From NCBI GenBank assembly GCA_016703325.1, contig JADJCH010000020.1:1-64000 (forward strand): DNA of 64,000 nucleotides, given 5' to 3'. The notes beneath the pieces are model-generated. The model worked only from the letters and a program-made list of their open reading frames with translations. It did not search any database and was not told the DNA's origin. This document shows, piece by piece, positions 1 through 8,832 of this stretch. The DNA comes from Burkholderiales bacterium. Its GTDB lineage: Bacteria > Pseudomonadota > Gammaproteobacteria > Burkholderiales > Burkholderiaceae_C. Position 1 is the first letter of the stretch; every line of letters starts with the position of its first letter. The position numbers and the translations under genes were made by a program.

Positions 1-780
1 GGTGCGCATCGATGGCATGCCGCTGATCGTCTCGCTGCTGATGGGCGGCGTGTGCGCCACGGCGGTGGGCGTGCTGTTCGGCATTCCGTCCCTGCGCATC
101 AGGGCCTGTACCTCGCGGTAGCGCTGCTGGCGGCCCAGTTCTTCACCGACTGGGCCTTCCTGCGCATCAAGTGGTTCACGAACGATTCGTCTTCCGGCTC
201 GGTCAGCGTCGCCGACCTCAAGGTGCTCGGGCTGCCCATCGACACACCGGTGCAGAAGTACCTGTTCTGCCTGGCGTTCCTGATCGTCTTCGCGATGCTG
301 GCGAAGAACCTGGTGCGCGGGCACATCGGCCGCGAGTGGATGGCCATCCGCGACATGGACGTGGCGGCCGCGGTGATCGGCATCCGCCGGTGTACGCCAA
401 GCTCACCGCGTTCGCCGTCCAGCTCGTTCATCGTCGGCGTGGCCGGCGCGCTGTGGGGCTTCGTGCACCTGGGCTCGTGGGAGCCGGCCGCCTTCAACAT
501 CGACCGCTCGTTCCAGTTGCTGTTCATGGTCATCATCGGCGGGCTGGGCTCGATCATGGGCAGCTTCTTCGGCGCGGCCTTCATCGTGGTGCTGCCGATC
601 GTGCTGGACAACATGCCCTACTGGTTCGGCATCCCGATCGACACCGCGCTGGCCTCGCACCTGACCTTCATGATCTTCGGCGCGCTGATCGTGTTCTTCC
701 TGATCGTCGAGCCGCACGGCCTGGCGCGACTGTGGTCCATCGGCAAGGAAAAGCTGCGCCTGTGGCCCTTCCCGCATTGA
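1..780 (+). CDS. livM: Branched-chain amino acid-type ABC transporter permease LivM (5' partial, with indels)
   Basis: Inner-membrane permease of a hydrophobic amino acid (HAAT) ABC importer; the window opens inside it. It reads MPLIVSLLMGGVCAT, then the conserved GLYLAVALLAAQFF segment, the coupling loop GREWMAIRDMDVAAAVIG and the closing helices around FMVIIGGLGSIMGSFFGAAF. The frame is broken three times by single bases: one base is missing near 105 (an expected AAG codon), one is missing near 388, and one extra base near 418 restores the frame, so only 390-418 is garbled in the downstream part. The following binding-protein gene and livF belong to the same importer; livH and livG presumably lie upstream outside the window. 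Given the other GC-rich indels nearby, sequencing error is as likely as real decay. The family call is confident. Confidence 0.85.
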   Translation, partial: GAHRWHAADRLAADGRRVRHGGGRAVRHSVPAHQGLYLAVALLAAQFFTDWAFLRIKWFTNDSSSGSVSVADLKVLGLPIDTPVQKYLFCLAFLIVFAMLAKNLVRGHIGREWMAIRDMDVAAAVIGIRRCTPSSPRSPSSSFIVGVAGALWGFVHLGSWEPAAFNIDRSFQLLFMVIIGGLGSIMGSFFGAAFIVVLPIVLDNMPYWFGIPIDTALASHLTFMIFGALIVFFLIVEPHGLARLWSIGKEKLRLWPFPH

Positions 781-838
781 CGCCCCGTTTCTACCCACGC
801 ACCGACGAGTGCCCTTTCCACCCCTCCTGGAGGCAGAC

Positions 839-2171
839 ATGAAGTTCAAGTCCCTGACAATGGCCGCGACGATCGCCGCGACCGGACTGGCCAGCCTGGC
901 CACGGCACCCGCCGCCTTCGCGCAGGCGAAGGAGCAGTTCTTCCCGGTGCTCGTCTACCGCACCGGGGCCTACGCGCCCAACGGCATCCCGTTCGCCAAC
1001 GGCTATGTCGACTACCTGAAGCTGGTGAACGCGCAGGGCGGCATCAACGGCGTGAAGGTCAGCTTCGAGGAATGCGAGACCGGCTACGCCACCGACAAGG
1101 GCGTGGAGTGCTACGAGCGCCTGAAGGGCAAGGGTGCCACGGTGTTCCAGCCGCTGTCCACCGGCATCACCTTCGCGCTGACCGAGAAGGCGCCGGGCGA
1201 CAAGATCCCGCTCATCACCGCCGGCTACGGCCGCAGCGAGAGCACCGACGGCAACGTCTTCAAGTGGAACTTCCCGCTCACCGGCACCTACTGGGACGCG
1301 GCCGACATCCTGCTGCAGCACGTCGGCAAGAAGGAAGGCGGCATCGACAAGCTCAAGGGCAAGAAGGTCACCCTCGTCTACCACGACAGCCCGTACGGCA
1401 AGGAGCCGATCCCGCTGCTGCAGGAGCGCAGCAAGATGCACGGCTTCGACCTGCAGCTCATCCCGGTGACGCACCCGGGCGTCGAGCAGAAGGCCGCCTG
1501 GCTGCAGATCCGCCAGAACCGCCCCGACTACGTGTTCCTGTGGGGCTGGGGCGTGATGAACTCCACCGCGTTGAAGGAGGCCGTGGCCACCGGCTACCCA
1601 CGCGAAAAGATGTACGGCGTGTGGTGGGCCGGCGCCGAGCCCGACGTCAAGGATGTGGGCGACGGCGCCAAGGGCTACAACGCGCTGGCGCTGCAGCACG
1701 GGGCCGAGCCGAACTCCAAGATCGTCAAGGACGTTCTGGCGCAGGTGCATGGCAAGGGCCAGGGCACCGGGCCGAAGGACGAGGTCGGCCAGGTCCTCTA
1801 CATGCGCGGCCTGTCTGCGGCCATGCTGGCGGTCGAAGGCGTGCGCCGCGCGCAGGAGCGCTACGGCAAGGGCAAGGTCATGAGCGGTGAGCAGGCCCGC
1901 TGGGGTTACGAGAACCTGGCGCTCGACCAGAAGAAGCTCGAGGCGCTGGGCTTCGCCGGCGTGATGCGGCCGATCAGCACCTCGTGCGCCGACCACCGCA
2001 GGCGCCACCTGGGCGCGCCTGCACACCTGGGACGGTGCCAAGTGGAACTTCAGCTCCGACTGGTACCAGGCCGACGAAACGATCATCAAGCCGATGGTCA
2101 AGGCCGCGGCGGCCAAGTACGCGACCGAGAAGAAGCTGACGCGTCGCACGCCTGAAGACTGCCGGTCCTGA
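839..2171 (+). CDS. ABC transporter periplasmic substrate-binding protein (LivJ-like), frameshifted near 2000
   Basis: Periplasmic binding protein (Peripla_BP_6 type) that would deliver substrate to the LivM/LivF importer. The ATG at 839 follows a GGAGG site and opens a signal peptide ending AAFAQA. The mature part starts FFPVLVYRTGAYAPNG and has the family's GYVDYLKLVNAQGGING motif. Near 2000 one extra base shifts the frame. Removing it (CAC CCA GGC GCC) gives a natural C-terminus containing WARLHTWDGAKWNFSSDWY and a stop at 2169-2171, 443 aa in total; without repair the tail is nonsense and ends at 2155. The substrate is unknown. The neighbouring CoA ligase and Rieske oxygenase suggest an aromatic acid rather than an amino acid, which is inference. 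Confidence 0.85.
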
Positions 2172-2190
2172 TCGCCCGGGGCGATCAGGA
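2166..2190 (+). terminator. Perfect 12-bp hairpin overlapping the stop codon of the binding-protein gene
   Basis: TCCTGATCGCCC, one base, then GGGCGATCAGGA. It includes the repaired TGA stop and is followed at once by a second small hairpin (CTGAC, TGC, GTCAG; 2191-2203). There is no T-run, so this is either a weak attenuator between binding-protein gene and livF or an mRNA 3' stabiliser. The first gene would then be expressed above livF, as is usual for binding proteins. Confidence 0.5.
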
Positions 2191-2211
2191 CTGACTGCGT
2201 CAGCGCCTGTT

Positions 2212-2250
2212 CGCTCCTCCCCAACCCCTCCCCCAGGGAGAGGGGCGGGC
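2212..2250. repeat. GC-rich CTCCCC/GGGGAG palindromic repeat
   Basis: CTCCCCAACCCCTCCCCCAG is followed by GGAGAGGGGCGGG. The same dispersed palindromic family recurs three times at 62690-62865 (CCCTCTCCCA...GGGAGAGGGG). It lies in the gap before livF. Confidence 0.5.
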
Positions 2251-2312
2251 TCTGAAGGAGCCTTGCTTCCAACGCCGGGTACGGCGCTGAAGCAAGTCAA
2301 ATCGGAACGCGC

Positions 2313-3119
2313 ATGAGCAACATCATCCTCAACGTCAACGGCATCGAGGTCATCTACAACCACGTGATCCTGGTGCTCAAGGGCGTGTCGCTGCAGGTGC
2401 CCGAAGGTGGCATCGTGGCGCTGCTCGGCGGCAACGGCGCGGGCAAGACGACGACGCTGCGTGCGGTGAGCAACCTGCTGGCCGGCGAGCGCGGCGAGGT
2501 CACCAAGGGCAGCATCGAACTGCGCGGCGAGCGCATCGAGAAGCTGTCCACGGCCGACATGGTCGAGCGCGGCGTGATCCAGGTGATGGAAGGCCGGCAC
2601 TGCTTTGCGCACCTGACGATCGAAGACAACCTGATGACCGGCGCCTACACGCGCACCGACGGCAAGGCCGCGGTGGCCCAGACGCTGGAGAAGGTCTACA
2701 ACTACTTCCCGCGCCTGAAGACGCGCCGCACCTCGCAGGCCGCCTACACCTCGGGCGGCGAGCAGCAGATGTGCGCCATCGGCCGCGCGCTGATGGCCAA
2801 CCCGAAGATGGTGCTGCTCGACGAACCCTCGATGGGCCTGGCGCCGCAGATCGTCGAAGAGGTGTTCGAGATCGTCAAGGACCTGAACACCAAGGAGAAG
2901 GTCACCTTCCTGCTCGCCGAGCAGAACACCAACATCGCGCTGCGCTACGCCGACTACGGCTACATCCTGGAGAACGGCCGCATCGTGATGGACGGCGAGG
3001 CCAAGGCGCTGCGCGAGAACGAGGACGTCAAGGAGTTCTACCTCGGCGTGGGCGGCGGCGACCGCAAGAGCTTCCGCGACGCGAAGAGCTACAAGCGCCG
3101 CAAGCGCTGGCTGGCCTGA
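2313..3119 (+). CDS. livF: ABC transporter ATP-binding protein LivF
   Basis: Cytoplasmic ATPase of the branched-chain-type importer, 268 aa. The Walker A is GGNGAGKTTT (about residue 42), the signature is TSGGEQQM in place of LSGGQ, and the Walker B is MVLLDEPSMGLAP, the form typical of LivF. The C-terminus keeps GRIVMDGEAKAL and a basic tail ending YKRRKRWLA, seen in importers clustered with aromatic-acid genes. It follows the binding-protein gene after a 140-base gap with hairpins and is followed 10 bases later by a small gene and a CoA ligase, all in one direction, suggesting one transcript. Confidence 0.93.
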   Translation: MSNIILNVNGIEVIYNHVILVLKGVSLQVPEGGIVALLGGNGAGKTTTLRAVSNLLAGERGEVTKGSIELRGERIEKLSTADMVERGVIQVMEGRHCFAHLTIEDNLMTGAYTRTDGKAAVAQTLEKVYNYFPRLKTRRTSQAAYTSGGEQQMCAIGRALMANPKMVLLDEPSMGLAPQIVEEVFEIVKDLNTKEKVTFLLAEQNTNIALRYADYGYILENGRIVMDGEAKALRENEDVKEFYLGVGGGDRKSFRDAKSYKRRKRWLA

Positions 3120-3129
3120 GGCCGCGCCG

Positions 3130-3429
3130 ATGAGCGACGACTCCTTCGGCTTCGCGCCACCGCCGTTCAAGGCCGACGAAGCGCTGCAGCGCGCGAAGCG
3201 CGAGCTGCGCGAACTCGGCCTGAGCGAGCGCGAGGGCCGCTTCGAGCGCAGTGGCCAGCAGGTCGCGAAGCTCGCGGTCGACGGCGCGACGCTGAAGGCG
3301 GCGATCGTCAAGCGCCCCGGCCGCAGCCCCGAATGGACCGAGAAGACGCTGCGCGATGCCGCAGCAGTGCGCGACTTCGTTGCCGAGCTGAAGAAGAAGC
3401 TCGCCACCTGGACGGACCGAGATGACTGA
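3130..3429 (+). CDS. Small conserved hypothetical protein between livF and the CoA ligase
   Basis: 99 aa, charged and probably cytoplasmic and helical. It starts MSDDSFGFAPPPFKADEALQ and has a Lys/Arg/Glu-rich middle (RAKRELRELGLSEREGRFE). I recognise no domain, signal peptide or membrane segment. It starts 10 bases after livF and its last bases overlap the ATG of the ligase gene (3422), so all three are probably co-translated. The stable coupling to a ligase suggests an accessory role, but nothing in the sequence shows the function. Confidence 0.75.
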   Translation: MSDDSFGFAPPPFKADEALQRAKRELRELGLSEREGRFERSGQQVAKLAVDGATLKAAIVKRPGRSPEWTEKTLRDAAAVRDFVAELKKKLATWTDRDD

Positions 3430-4681
3430 CCACTACGACGCGCTGGAAACCCGCGAGCCGGCCGAGCGCGAGGCCGCGCTGCTGGCCGCGCTGCCGCGCC
3501 AGGTGGCCGTTGCGCAGCGCACCGCCGCGTTCGGCGAATTGCTCGCCGGCGTCGATGCCGCCGGCGTCACCACGCGCGCCGCGCTGGCCCGGTTGCCGGT
3601 GCTGCGCAAGCACGAGTTGCTCGAGCGCCAGAAGGCGCAACGCGCGCAGGATCCGTTCGGCGGCTTCTCCGCCATCGGCTGGGCCGGCCTGCGCGCGCCG
3701 CGCGGCGCGAAGCGCGTGTTCCAGTCGCCGGGCCCGATCTACGAGCCCGAGGGCGAGGGCCGCGACTACTGGCGCATCGCCCGTGCACTGCACGCCGCGG
3801 GCTTTCGCGCCGGCGACCTGATCCACAACAGCTTCAGCTACCACCTCACGCCGGCCGGGTCGATGATGGAAACCGGCGCGCATGCCATCGGCTGCACCGT
3901 GTTCCCTGGCGGCGTCGGCAACACCGAGCTGCAGTTGCAGGCCATGCAGGAGCTGCGCCCGCACGGGTACTGCGGCACGCCGAGCTTCCTGCGCATCGTC
4001 TTCGAGAAGGCGGCCGAGGCCGGCCTCACGCTGCCTTCGCTGACCAAGGCGCTGGTCAGCGGCGAGGCCTTCCCGCCCAGCCTGCGCGACTGGCTGGCCG
4101 AGCGCGGCGTGCAGGGCTACCAGTGCTACGCGACGGCCGATGTCGGCCTGATCGCCTACGAGACGAGCGCGCGGCAAGGCCTGGTGCTCGACGAGGGAGT
4201 GATCCTGGAGATCGTGCGCCCCGGCACCGGCGACCCGGTGCCCGAGGGCGAAGTCGGCGAGGTGGTGATCACCGCGCTGCAGGCCGACTACCCGCTGCTG
4301 CGCTTCGGCACCGGCGACCTGTCGGCCGTGCTGCCCGGCGCCTGCCCCACCGGCCGCAGCAACACCCGCATCAAGGGCTGGCTGGGCCGCGCCGACCAGA
4401 CCACCAAGGTGCGCGGCATGTTCGTGCACCCCAGCCAGGTGGCCGAGGTGGCCCGCCGCCACCCGGAGGTGCAGCGTGCGCGCCTGGTCGTTGCCGGCGA
4501 GATGGCCAACGACACGATGACGCTGCACGTCGAGGTGCCCGGCGCTCCCGACGGCCTGGCCGCGCGTCTGGCTGACAGCGTGCGCGACGTGACGAAGCTG
4601 CGTGCCGACATCGTGCTGTGCGCGCCGGGCAGCCTGCCCAACGACGGCAAGGTGATCGAGGACGCGCGCAGCTACAAGTAG
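3422..4681 (+). CDS. Phenylacetate-CoA ligase-like AMP-forming ligase (PaaK family)
   Basis: Adenylate-forming enzyme of the PaaK type, 419 aa (family about 430), expected to activate an aromatic acid to its CoA thioester. Family signs are the glycine-rich pair SYHLTPAGSMMETGAHAIG and FPGGVGNTELQLQAM, GYCGTPSFL, the adenylate-binding region QCYATADVGLIAYE, RFGTGDLSAV, and the hinge and C-terminal domain IKGWLGRADQTTKVRGMFVHP. The start overlaps the small gene upstream. Together with the LivM/LivF importer and the Rieske oxygenase this reads as uptake, CoA activation and ring attack. The true substrate cannot be read from sequence. Confidence 0.88.
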   Translation: MTDHYDALETREPAEREAALLAALPRQVAVAQRTAAFGELLAGVDAAGVTTRAALARLPVLRKHELLERQKAQRAQDPFGGFSAIGWAGLRAPRGAKRVFQSPGPIYEPEGEGRDYWRIARALHAAGFRAGDLIHNSFSYHLTPAGSMMETGAHAIGCTVFPGGVGNTELQLQAMQELRPHGYCGTPSFLRIVFEKAAEAGLTLPSLTKALVSGEAFPPSLRDWLAERGVQGYQCYATADVGLIAYETSARQGLVLDEGVILEIVRPGTGDPVPEGEVGEVVITALQADYPLLRFGTGDLSAVLPGACPTGRSNTRIKGWLGRADQTTKVRGMFVHPSQVAEVARRHPEVQRARLVVAGEMANDTMTLHVEVPGAPDGLAARLADSVRDVTKLRADIVLCAPGSLPNDGKVIEDARSYK

Positions 4682-4701
4682 CCTCGCTCCTGAATCCCCG
4701 T

Positions 4702-4721
4702 TGTCCTCGGCGCGGAGGACA
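4702..4721. promoter_or_regulatory. Palindromic operator copy 1, upstream of the first Rieske oxygenase
   Basis: TGTCCTC, six bases (GGCGCG), GAGGACA: a perfect 7-bp inverted repeat ending 58 bases before the GTG at 4780. The same repeat with the same spacing occurs at 7447-7466, and a one-base-symmetric variant at 9980-9999. Both other copies are next to LuxR-type regulator genes, so this is probably their binding site. Confidence 0.7.
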
Positions 4722-4779
4722 GACGGCGCGGCCGACGCGCCCTACAGTGCCGCCACGAGACTCGGCACTGGAGCGCATC

Positions 4780-5838
4780 GTGTTCATCCGCAATTGCTGG
4801 TACGTCGTCGCCTGGGACCACGAGATCCCCGCCGACGGCCTGTTCGCCCGCACCGTCATCGGCGAGCCGCTGGTGCTGTACCGCACCGCCGCCGGCGAGG
4901 TGGTCGCGCTGGAAGACCGCTGCTGCCACCGCCTCGCGCCGCTGTCCAAGGGCCGCAAGGAAGGCGACTGCGTGCGCTGCGGCTACCACGGCCTGAAGTT
5001 CGACGCCGCCGGCACCTGCGTCGAAGTGCCGGGCCTGGACAAGGTGCCGCCCAAGGCGAAGGTGCGCCGCTATCCCGTTGCCGTGAAGAACCGCTGGGTG
5101 TTCGTCTGGATGGGCGACCCGGAACGGGCCGACACCGCGCAGCTGCCCGACAACTTCTCCTGCGACCACCCGGACTGGCACCACAAGCCCGGCTACCTGC
5201 ACTACGACACCAACTACCTGCTGATCGCCGACAACCTGCTCGACTTCTCGCACTTGAGCTACGTGCACGAGAAGACGCTGGGCGGCTCCACCGCGATCGC
5301 GCAGGCGCGGCCGACCATCGAGCCGGTGCCGCGTGGCCTGCGTGTGTCGCGCTTCGTCACCGACGTGCCGCCGCCGCCCTTCTACAAGCGCATGCGCGAG
5401 TTCACGACGAATCTCGACCGCCATTTCGTCTACGACTTCCTGCTGCCGGCCACGCTGCTCATGCACTCCGGCGGCCGCCCCACCGGCAGCGCCGAGGCGA
5501 GCGGCCCGCAGACCGTGCGGCTGCACTCCTGCCAGACACTGACGCCCGAGACCGAGCACAGCACGCACTACTTCTTCCAGCAATCGGTGCCCACCGACCA
5601 GGGCGGCATGAGCCTGGCCGACACCGTCTACGCCAGCCTGGAGCAGGCCTTCGAGGAAGACCGCGCGATGATCACCGCGCAGGCGCGCACCATCGCGATG
5701 AAGCCGGACGCGCCGATGCTGCCGCTGGCGATGGATTCGGCGCTGATCCAGTTCCGCCGCATCGTCGACGAGGCGCTGCGCGCGGAGGGCAGCACGCGCC
5801 GGGATGAGCGCGCGGCCGAGAACGGCGTTCAGGATTGA
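4780..5838 (+). CDS. Rieske non-heme iron oxygenase, VanA-like oxygenase subunit
   Basis: Aromatic ring-hydroxylating or O-demethylating oxygenase, 352 aa, close in layout to vanillate O-demethylase VanA. The GTG start gives MFIRNCWYVVAWDHEIP, the usual N-terminus. Rieske [2Fe-2S] ligands are C48-x-H50 (RCCH) and C67-x2-H70 (CGYH). The mononuclear-iron site is DNLLDFSHLSYVHEKTLG. No dedicated reductase gene is seen nearby, so the electron donor must be encoded elsewhere. Operator copy 1 lies just upstream. It follows the PaaK-like gene by about 100 bases but probably has its own promoter. Confidence 0.9.
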   Translation: MFIRNCWYVVAWDHEIPADGLFARTVIGEPLVLYRTAAGEVVALEDRCCHRLAPLSKGRKEGDCVRCGYHGLKFDAAGTCVEVPGLDKVPPKAKVRRYPVAVKNRWVFVWMGDPERADTAQLPDNFSCDHPDWHHKPGYLHYDTNYLLIADNLLDFSHLSYVHEKTLGGSTAIAQARPTIEPVPRGLRVSRFVTDVPPPPFYKRMREFTTNLDRHFVYDFLLPATLLMHSGGRPTGSAEASGPQTVRLHSCQTLTPETEHSTHYFFQQSVPTDQGGMSLADTVYASLEQAFEEDRAMITAQARTIAMKPDAPMLPLAMDSALIQFRRIVDEALRAEGSTRRDERAAENGVQD

Positions 5839-5859
5839 AGGACTGCGTTGGGCGAGATG

Positions 5860-6570
5860 GCAACTTTCGGCCCTTTGCTGACGTTCGCTCGTGGCCGCTT
5901 TCGTGCCTGGTTCGCGCATCGCGGCAGGCGCTGCCCGCGGGGGGCTCATGCTGTGGCGGTCGGCGCTGTGCGCCGACTCCACTGCGATGCTCGCGCCAGG
6001 GTCGTGCCGCAGAACTCACTGCGCGACCTGCGGTCGCTGCGTTCGAACAGCCGCGGCAAGTCAGACCACGAGGCGCGCTGGCGCGCGCCGACCCCGGCGC
6101 TGCGCTTCTCGTCGCCACAGAAATCGCCCCCGCGGGCAGCGCCTGCCGCGAAGTCCACCGCTGGTTCGTCTCGCCTCGCAGGCCACCGCTGGTTCAGCAA
6201 AGGCGCGCCCGGGCAGGTGGAGGCGCGCCTCTGAGGTGCCGAGAAGGTGAGCAGGGGACACAAGCAGTCGGGGACTGCTTGTGCCTTGCGAACGGCCGGG
6301 CCTCCGGCCCGGCGCGGCCTGCAAGGCCAGGGCTCGTGGCCGCGCGCGCAGCGCGCTTCGTGGTCTGACTCGTCGACGCTGTCGAACGCAGCGACCGCAG
6401 GGAGCGTAGTGAGTTCGGCGACGGGGGCCATGAGACCGAGCATCGCAGGGGAGTCGGTGCGCAGCACCGACCGCCGAGGCGAAGCGCCGCAGCCTGCCCG
6501 GGCGTGCCTTTGCCGCGCCACCCAAGACCCGCACAGCAGACATCGAAAGTCAGCAAAGGGCCGCGAGCCG
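5860..6570. repeat. Large imperfect inverted repeat in a 788-base gene-free gap
   Basis: No gene is supported between 5839 and 6626, although all six frames are open because of the GC content. The left arm (about 5868-6085) and the reverse complement of the right arm (about 6345-6560) share ordered blocks: GGCCCTTTGCTGAC, GCGGTCGGNGCTG, CTGCGATGCTCG, GAACTCACT, CCTGCGGTCGCTGCGTTCGA and AGTCAGACCACGA. The centre carries a perfect 11-bp hairpin (CACAAGCAGTC, GGG, GACTGCTTGTG; 6259-6283) and the short direct repeat CCACCGCTGGTTC (near 6154 and 6181). This could be two convergent copies of a dispersed non-coding repeat or a MITE-like element. Confidence 0.7.
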
Positions 6571-6626
6571 CCGCCAACTGAATCGCACCGCTGATGCCTC
6601 GAAGCCGATGTCGGCCCGACAAGCCC

Positions 6627-7397
6627 TCAGCGCTTGAGCGCGAGGGCGAACAGTTCGTGCCGCTGGTGGATGCCCAGCCGCTCGAAGGCGCGGTCGCGGT
6701 AGGTCTTGACCGTCGTCGGCGAGAGCTGCAGGTCGGCGGCGATGCCGTCGTGCGTCCAACCGCGCAGCAGCCGTTCGCAGACCTCGCGCTCGCGCCGCGT
6801 CAGCGTTTCGAACTCGAGGATCGGCGCCGGGCCCTGCGGCCGCAGCGCCAGGTGGCGCACCACGCAGGTCAGCAGCAGCGAGCCCAGCGCCTGCAGCGTG
6901 TCGCGCTCCTCGTCGCTGAAGGCCGGCTGGCTCTCGTGCCGGTACAGGTTCATGGCCAGCAGCGCGCCGTCGGCGTCTTCGCAGGCCAGCGAGAGCCGCT
7001 CCGACAGGCCGTGGCGCTGGAAGATGCGTCGCCGGTGCTCGGGCGCCAGTTCCAGCGCATGCAGGTGCGTCAGCACCGCGTCGCCGCGCGCGACATGCTC
7101 GCGCACGCCGTCGAGCGCGCGGTCATGCCGCCACAGCCCGGCGCGGTAGGCGCCGAAGGCCTCGGCCACGCAATCCTCGGGCTGCAGGCAGCCGCCGAAG
7201 TGCAATGCCGGCGGCGCGTCGTCGAAGATGCGGTAGACCGTCCACCAGCCCAGCGGCAGCAGCCGCGCCAGCTGCTCGATGCCGCGCTGGCCGAAGGCCT
7301 CGTCGCCGATGCAGCCGATCAGGCCGGCGAGCGCGCCCGTGGCCTCGCTGCGCGGCAGGCGGATGCCGGGGTCGAGTCGGAGCGAGCGCAATTCCAT
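6627..7397 (-). CDS. LuxR-type transcriptional regulator (first of a related pair)
   Basis: 256 aa. The C-terminal LuxR/GerE helix-turn-helix is TRREREVCERLLRGW...SPTTVKTYRDRAFERLGI. The N-terminal 170 residues resemble the sensor half of the regulator at 10011-10835: both have GDE(A/G)FG near the start, (W/Y)RHDR.LD in the middle, then a GL..RLS and (M/L)N(L/V)YR element. This suggests a ligand-binding GAF-like fold and a duplication. The start chosen (MELRSLRLDPG) lies 50 bases from operator copy 2, which it shares with the divergent binding-protein gene, so autoregulation and activation of the neighbour are likely. Confidence 0.85.
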   Translation of the reverse strand: MELRSLRLDPGIRLPRSEATGALAGLIGCIGDEAFGQRGIEQLARLLPLGWWTVYRIFDDAPPALHFGGCLQPEDCVAEAFGAYRAGLWRHDRALDGVREHVARGDAVLTHLHALELAPEHRRRIFQRHGLSERLSLACEDADGALLAMNLYRHESQPAFSDEERDTLQALGSLLLTCVVRHLALRPQGPAPILEFETLTRREREVCERLLRGWTHDGIAADLQLSPTTVKTYRDRAFERLGIHQRHELFALALKR

Positions 7398-7446
7398 CGG
7401 GCAGGTCAGGCAAGTCGGGGGCGGCGGGTCGGCAGGGGCGGCGCGC

Positions 7447-7466
7447 TGTCCTCTGCTCGGAGGACA
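7447..7466. promoter_or_regulatory. Palindromic operator copy 2, between LuxR regulator and binding-protein gene
   Basis: TGTCCTC, six bases (TGCTCG), GAGGACA. Both arms are identical to copy 1 at 4702-4721 while the spacer differs, which argues for a protein-binding site rather than chance. It lies in the divergent intergenic region 7398-7566. Confidence 0.75.
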
Positions 7467-7566
7467 TACAGGCGACAGTCGCCACGTTAGCCTGCGGCGC
7501 GGGCCTGTGCCGTCGGGACTATCCCGGCCGGCGCATCGCCATGCCCCATTCCAACAGGAGACTCCG

Positions 7567-8736
7567 ATGTCGTTTTCCCTCACCGCGGTGCGCCGCCTGC
7601 TCCTGCCCGGCGTCGCCGCGGCCACTCTCGCCTTCGGCCCGGCCGCGCGCGCCGAGATCCACATCGGCGTGGTGCTGTCGCTCACCGGCCCCGGCGCCTC
7701 GCTGGGCATCCCCGAGGAGAACGCCCTGAAGCTGTGGACCGGCGACCTGGCCGGCGAGAAGGTGCGCTTCACCGTGCTCAACGACAACACCGACAGCACC
7801 ACCGCGGCGAAGAACACGCAGAAGCTGATCACCGAAGAGAAGGTCGACCTGATCCTCGGTTCCTCGCTGACGCCGCCCTCGCTGGCGGTGGTGGAGTCGG
7901 CGGGCCAGGCCGGCGTGCCGGTGATCTCGCTGGCCGGCGGCGGCGCCATCGTGCTGCCGCAGGACGGGCCGCGCAAGTGGGCCTTCAAGCTCTCGCCCAC
8001 CGAGCTGATCTCGACCAACATGGTCATCGACCATGTTCTGAAGAACAAGGGCAAGACCATCGCCACCATCGGCGTGGCCAACAGCTACGGCGACGGCTTC
8101 CTGAAGGTCACCGAGCAGGTGGCTGCGGCCAAGGGCGTGAAGATCGTCGCCAGCGAGAAGTACGCGCCGACCGACCAGAGCGTGACGGCGCAGGTCGTCA
8201 AGATCCTCGCCGCCAACCCGGACGCGGTGTTCATCCACAGCGCCGGCACGCCCGGCGCGCTGCCGCAGATCGAGCTGGCCAAGCGCGGCTACAAGGGGCC
8301 GGTCTACCAGACCCAGGGCGTGGCCAACAACCACTTCCTGCGCGTGGGCGGCAAGGACCTGGAAGGCGGCTACATGACCGTGGCGCCGGTGCTGGTGGCC
8401 GAGCAGCTGGCCGACAGCAACCCGGTGAAGAAGCCGGCGGTCGACTTCGTGCAGCGCTTCGAGGGCAAGTACGGCGCGGGCAGCCGCTCGCTGTTCGCCG
8501 CGACCATGTGGGACGCGCTGCTGATCGTTCAGCAGGCGGCTGCGCAGTCGCTGAAGAAGGCCAAGCCCGGCACGCCGGAATTCCGCACGGCGCTGCGCGA
8601 CGCGATCGAGGGCACGAAGGAATTCGTCGGCTCGCAGGGCGTGTTCAACATGAGCCCGGCCGACCACAACGGCGTCGACCAGCGCAGCCAGGTGATGGTG
8701 CGCATCGAGGGCGGCACCTGGAAGCTGCAGAACTGA
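7567..8736 (+). CDS. ABC transporter substrate-binding protein (branched-chain/aromatic type)
   Basis: Periplasmic type I binding protein, 389 aa. The ATG at 7567 follows AGGAG. The signal peptide runs to about residue 28 (AARAEIHIGVV). The mature start IGVVLSLTGPGASLGIPEEN and later VDLILGSS, VISLAGGG and NSYGDGFLKV are typical of aromatic-compound binding proteins of the HAAT family. No permease or ATPase gene is beside it, so it probably feeds the LivM/LivF system about 5 kb upstream or another importer. It is divergent from a LuxR regulator across operator copy 2. Confidence 0.9.
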   Translation: MSFSLTAVRRLLLPGVAAATLAFGPAARAEIHIGVVLSLTGPGASLGIPEENALKLWTGDLAGEKVRFTVLNDNTDSTTAAKNTQKLITEEKVDLILGSSLTPPSLAVVESAGQAGVPVISLAGGGAIVLPQDGPRKWAFKLSPTELISTNMVIDHVLKNKGKTIATIGVANSYGDGFLKVTEQVAAAKGVKIVASEKYAPTDQSVTAQVVKILAANPDAVFIHSAGTPGALPQIELAKRGYKGPVYQTQGVANNHFLRVGGKDLEGGYMTVAPVLVAEQLADSNPVKKPAVDFVQRFEGKYGAGSRSLFAATMWDALLIVQQAAAQSLKKAKPGTPEFRTALRDAIEGTKEFVGSQGVFNMSPADHNGVDQRSQVMVRIEGGTWKLQN

Positions 8737-8803
8737 CCCCCGTAGCGCCTGCGGCGCTCCCCCCAGGGGGCGCCGCCGACGGACCGGCGAAGCCGGATCC
8801 GTG
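8737..8803. repeat. Dispersed intergenic repeat, GGCGAAGCCG family, copy A
   Basis: ACCCCC, GCGCCTGCGGCGC, CCCCCAGGGGGC and then CCGGCGAAGCCGGATCCGTGG. The same order of blocks occurs at 36911-36981 inside the hup operon. It lies after the binding-protein stop and contains a strong CCCCC/GGGGG hairpin that could also serve as a terminator. Confidence 0.6.
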
Positions 8804-8832
8804 GCGACTGCTGGGTTGGGGCCGGCTCGCCG

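Noticed and set aside
5835..6600. Several open frames of 100-190 codons on both strands in the gap after the first Rieske gene
   Set aside because: They overlap in all frames, have no family resemblance and coincide with the inverted repeat.
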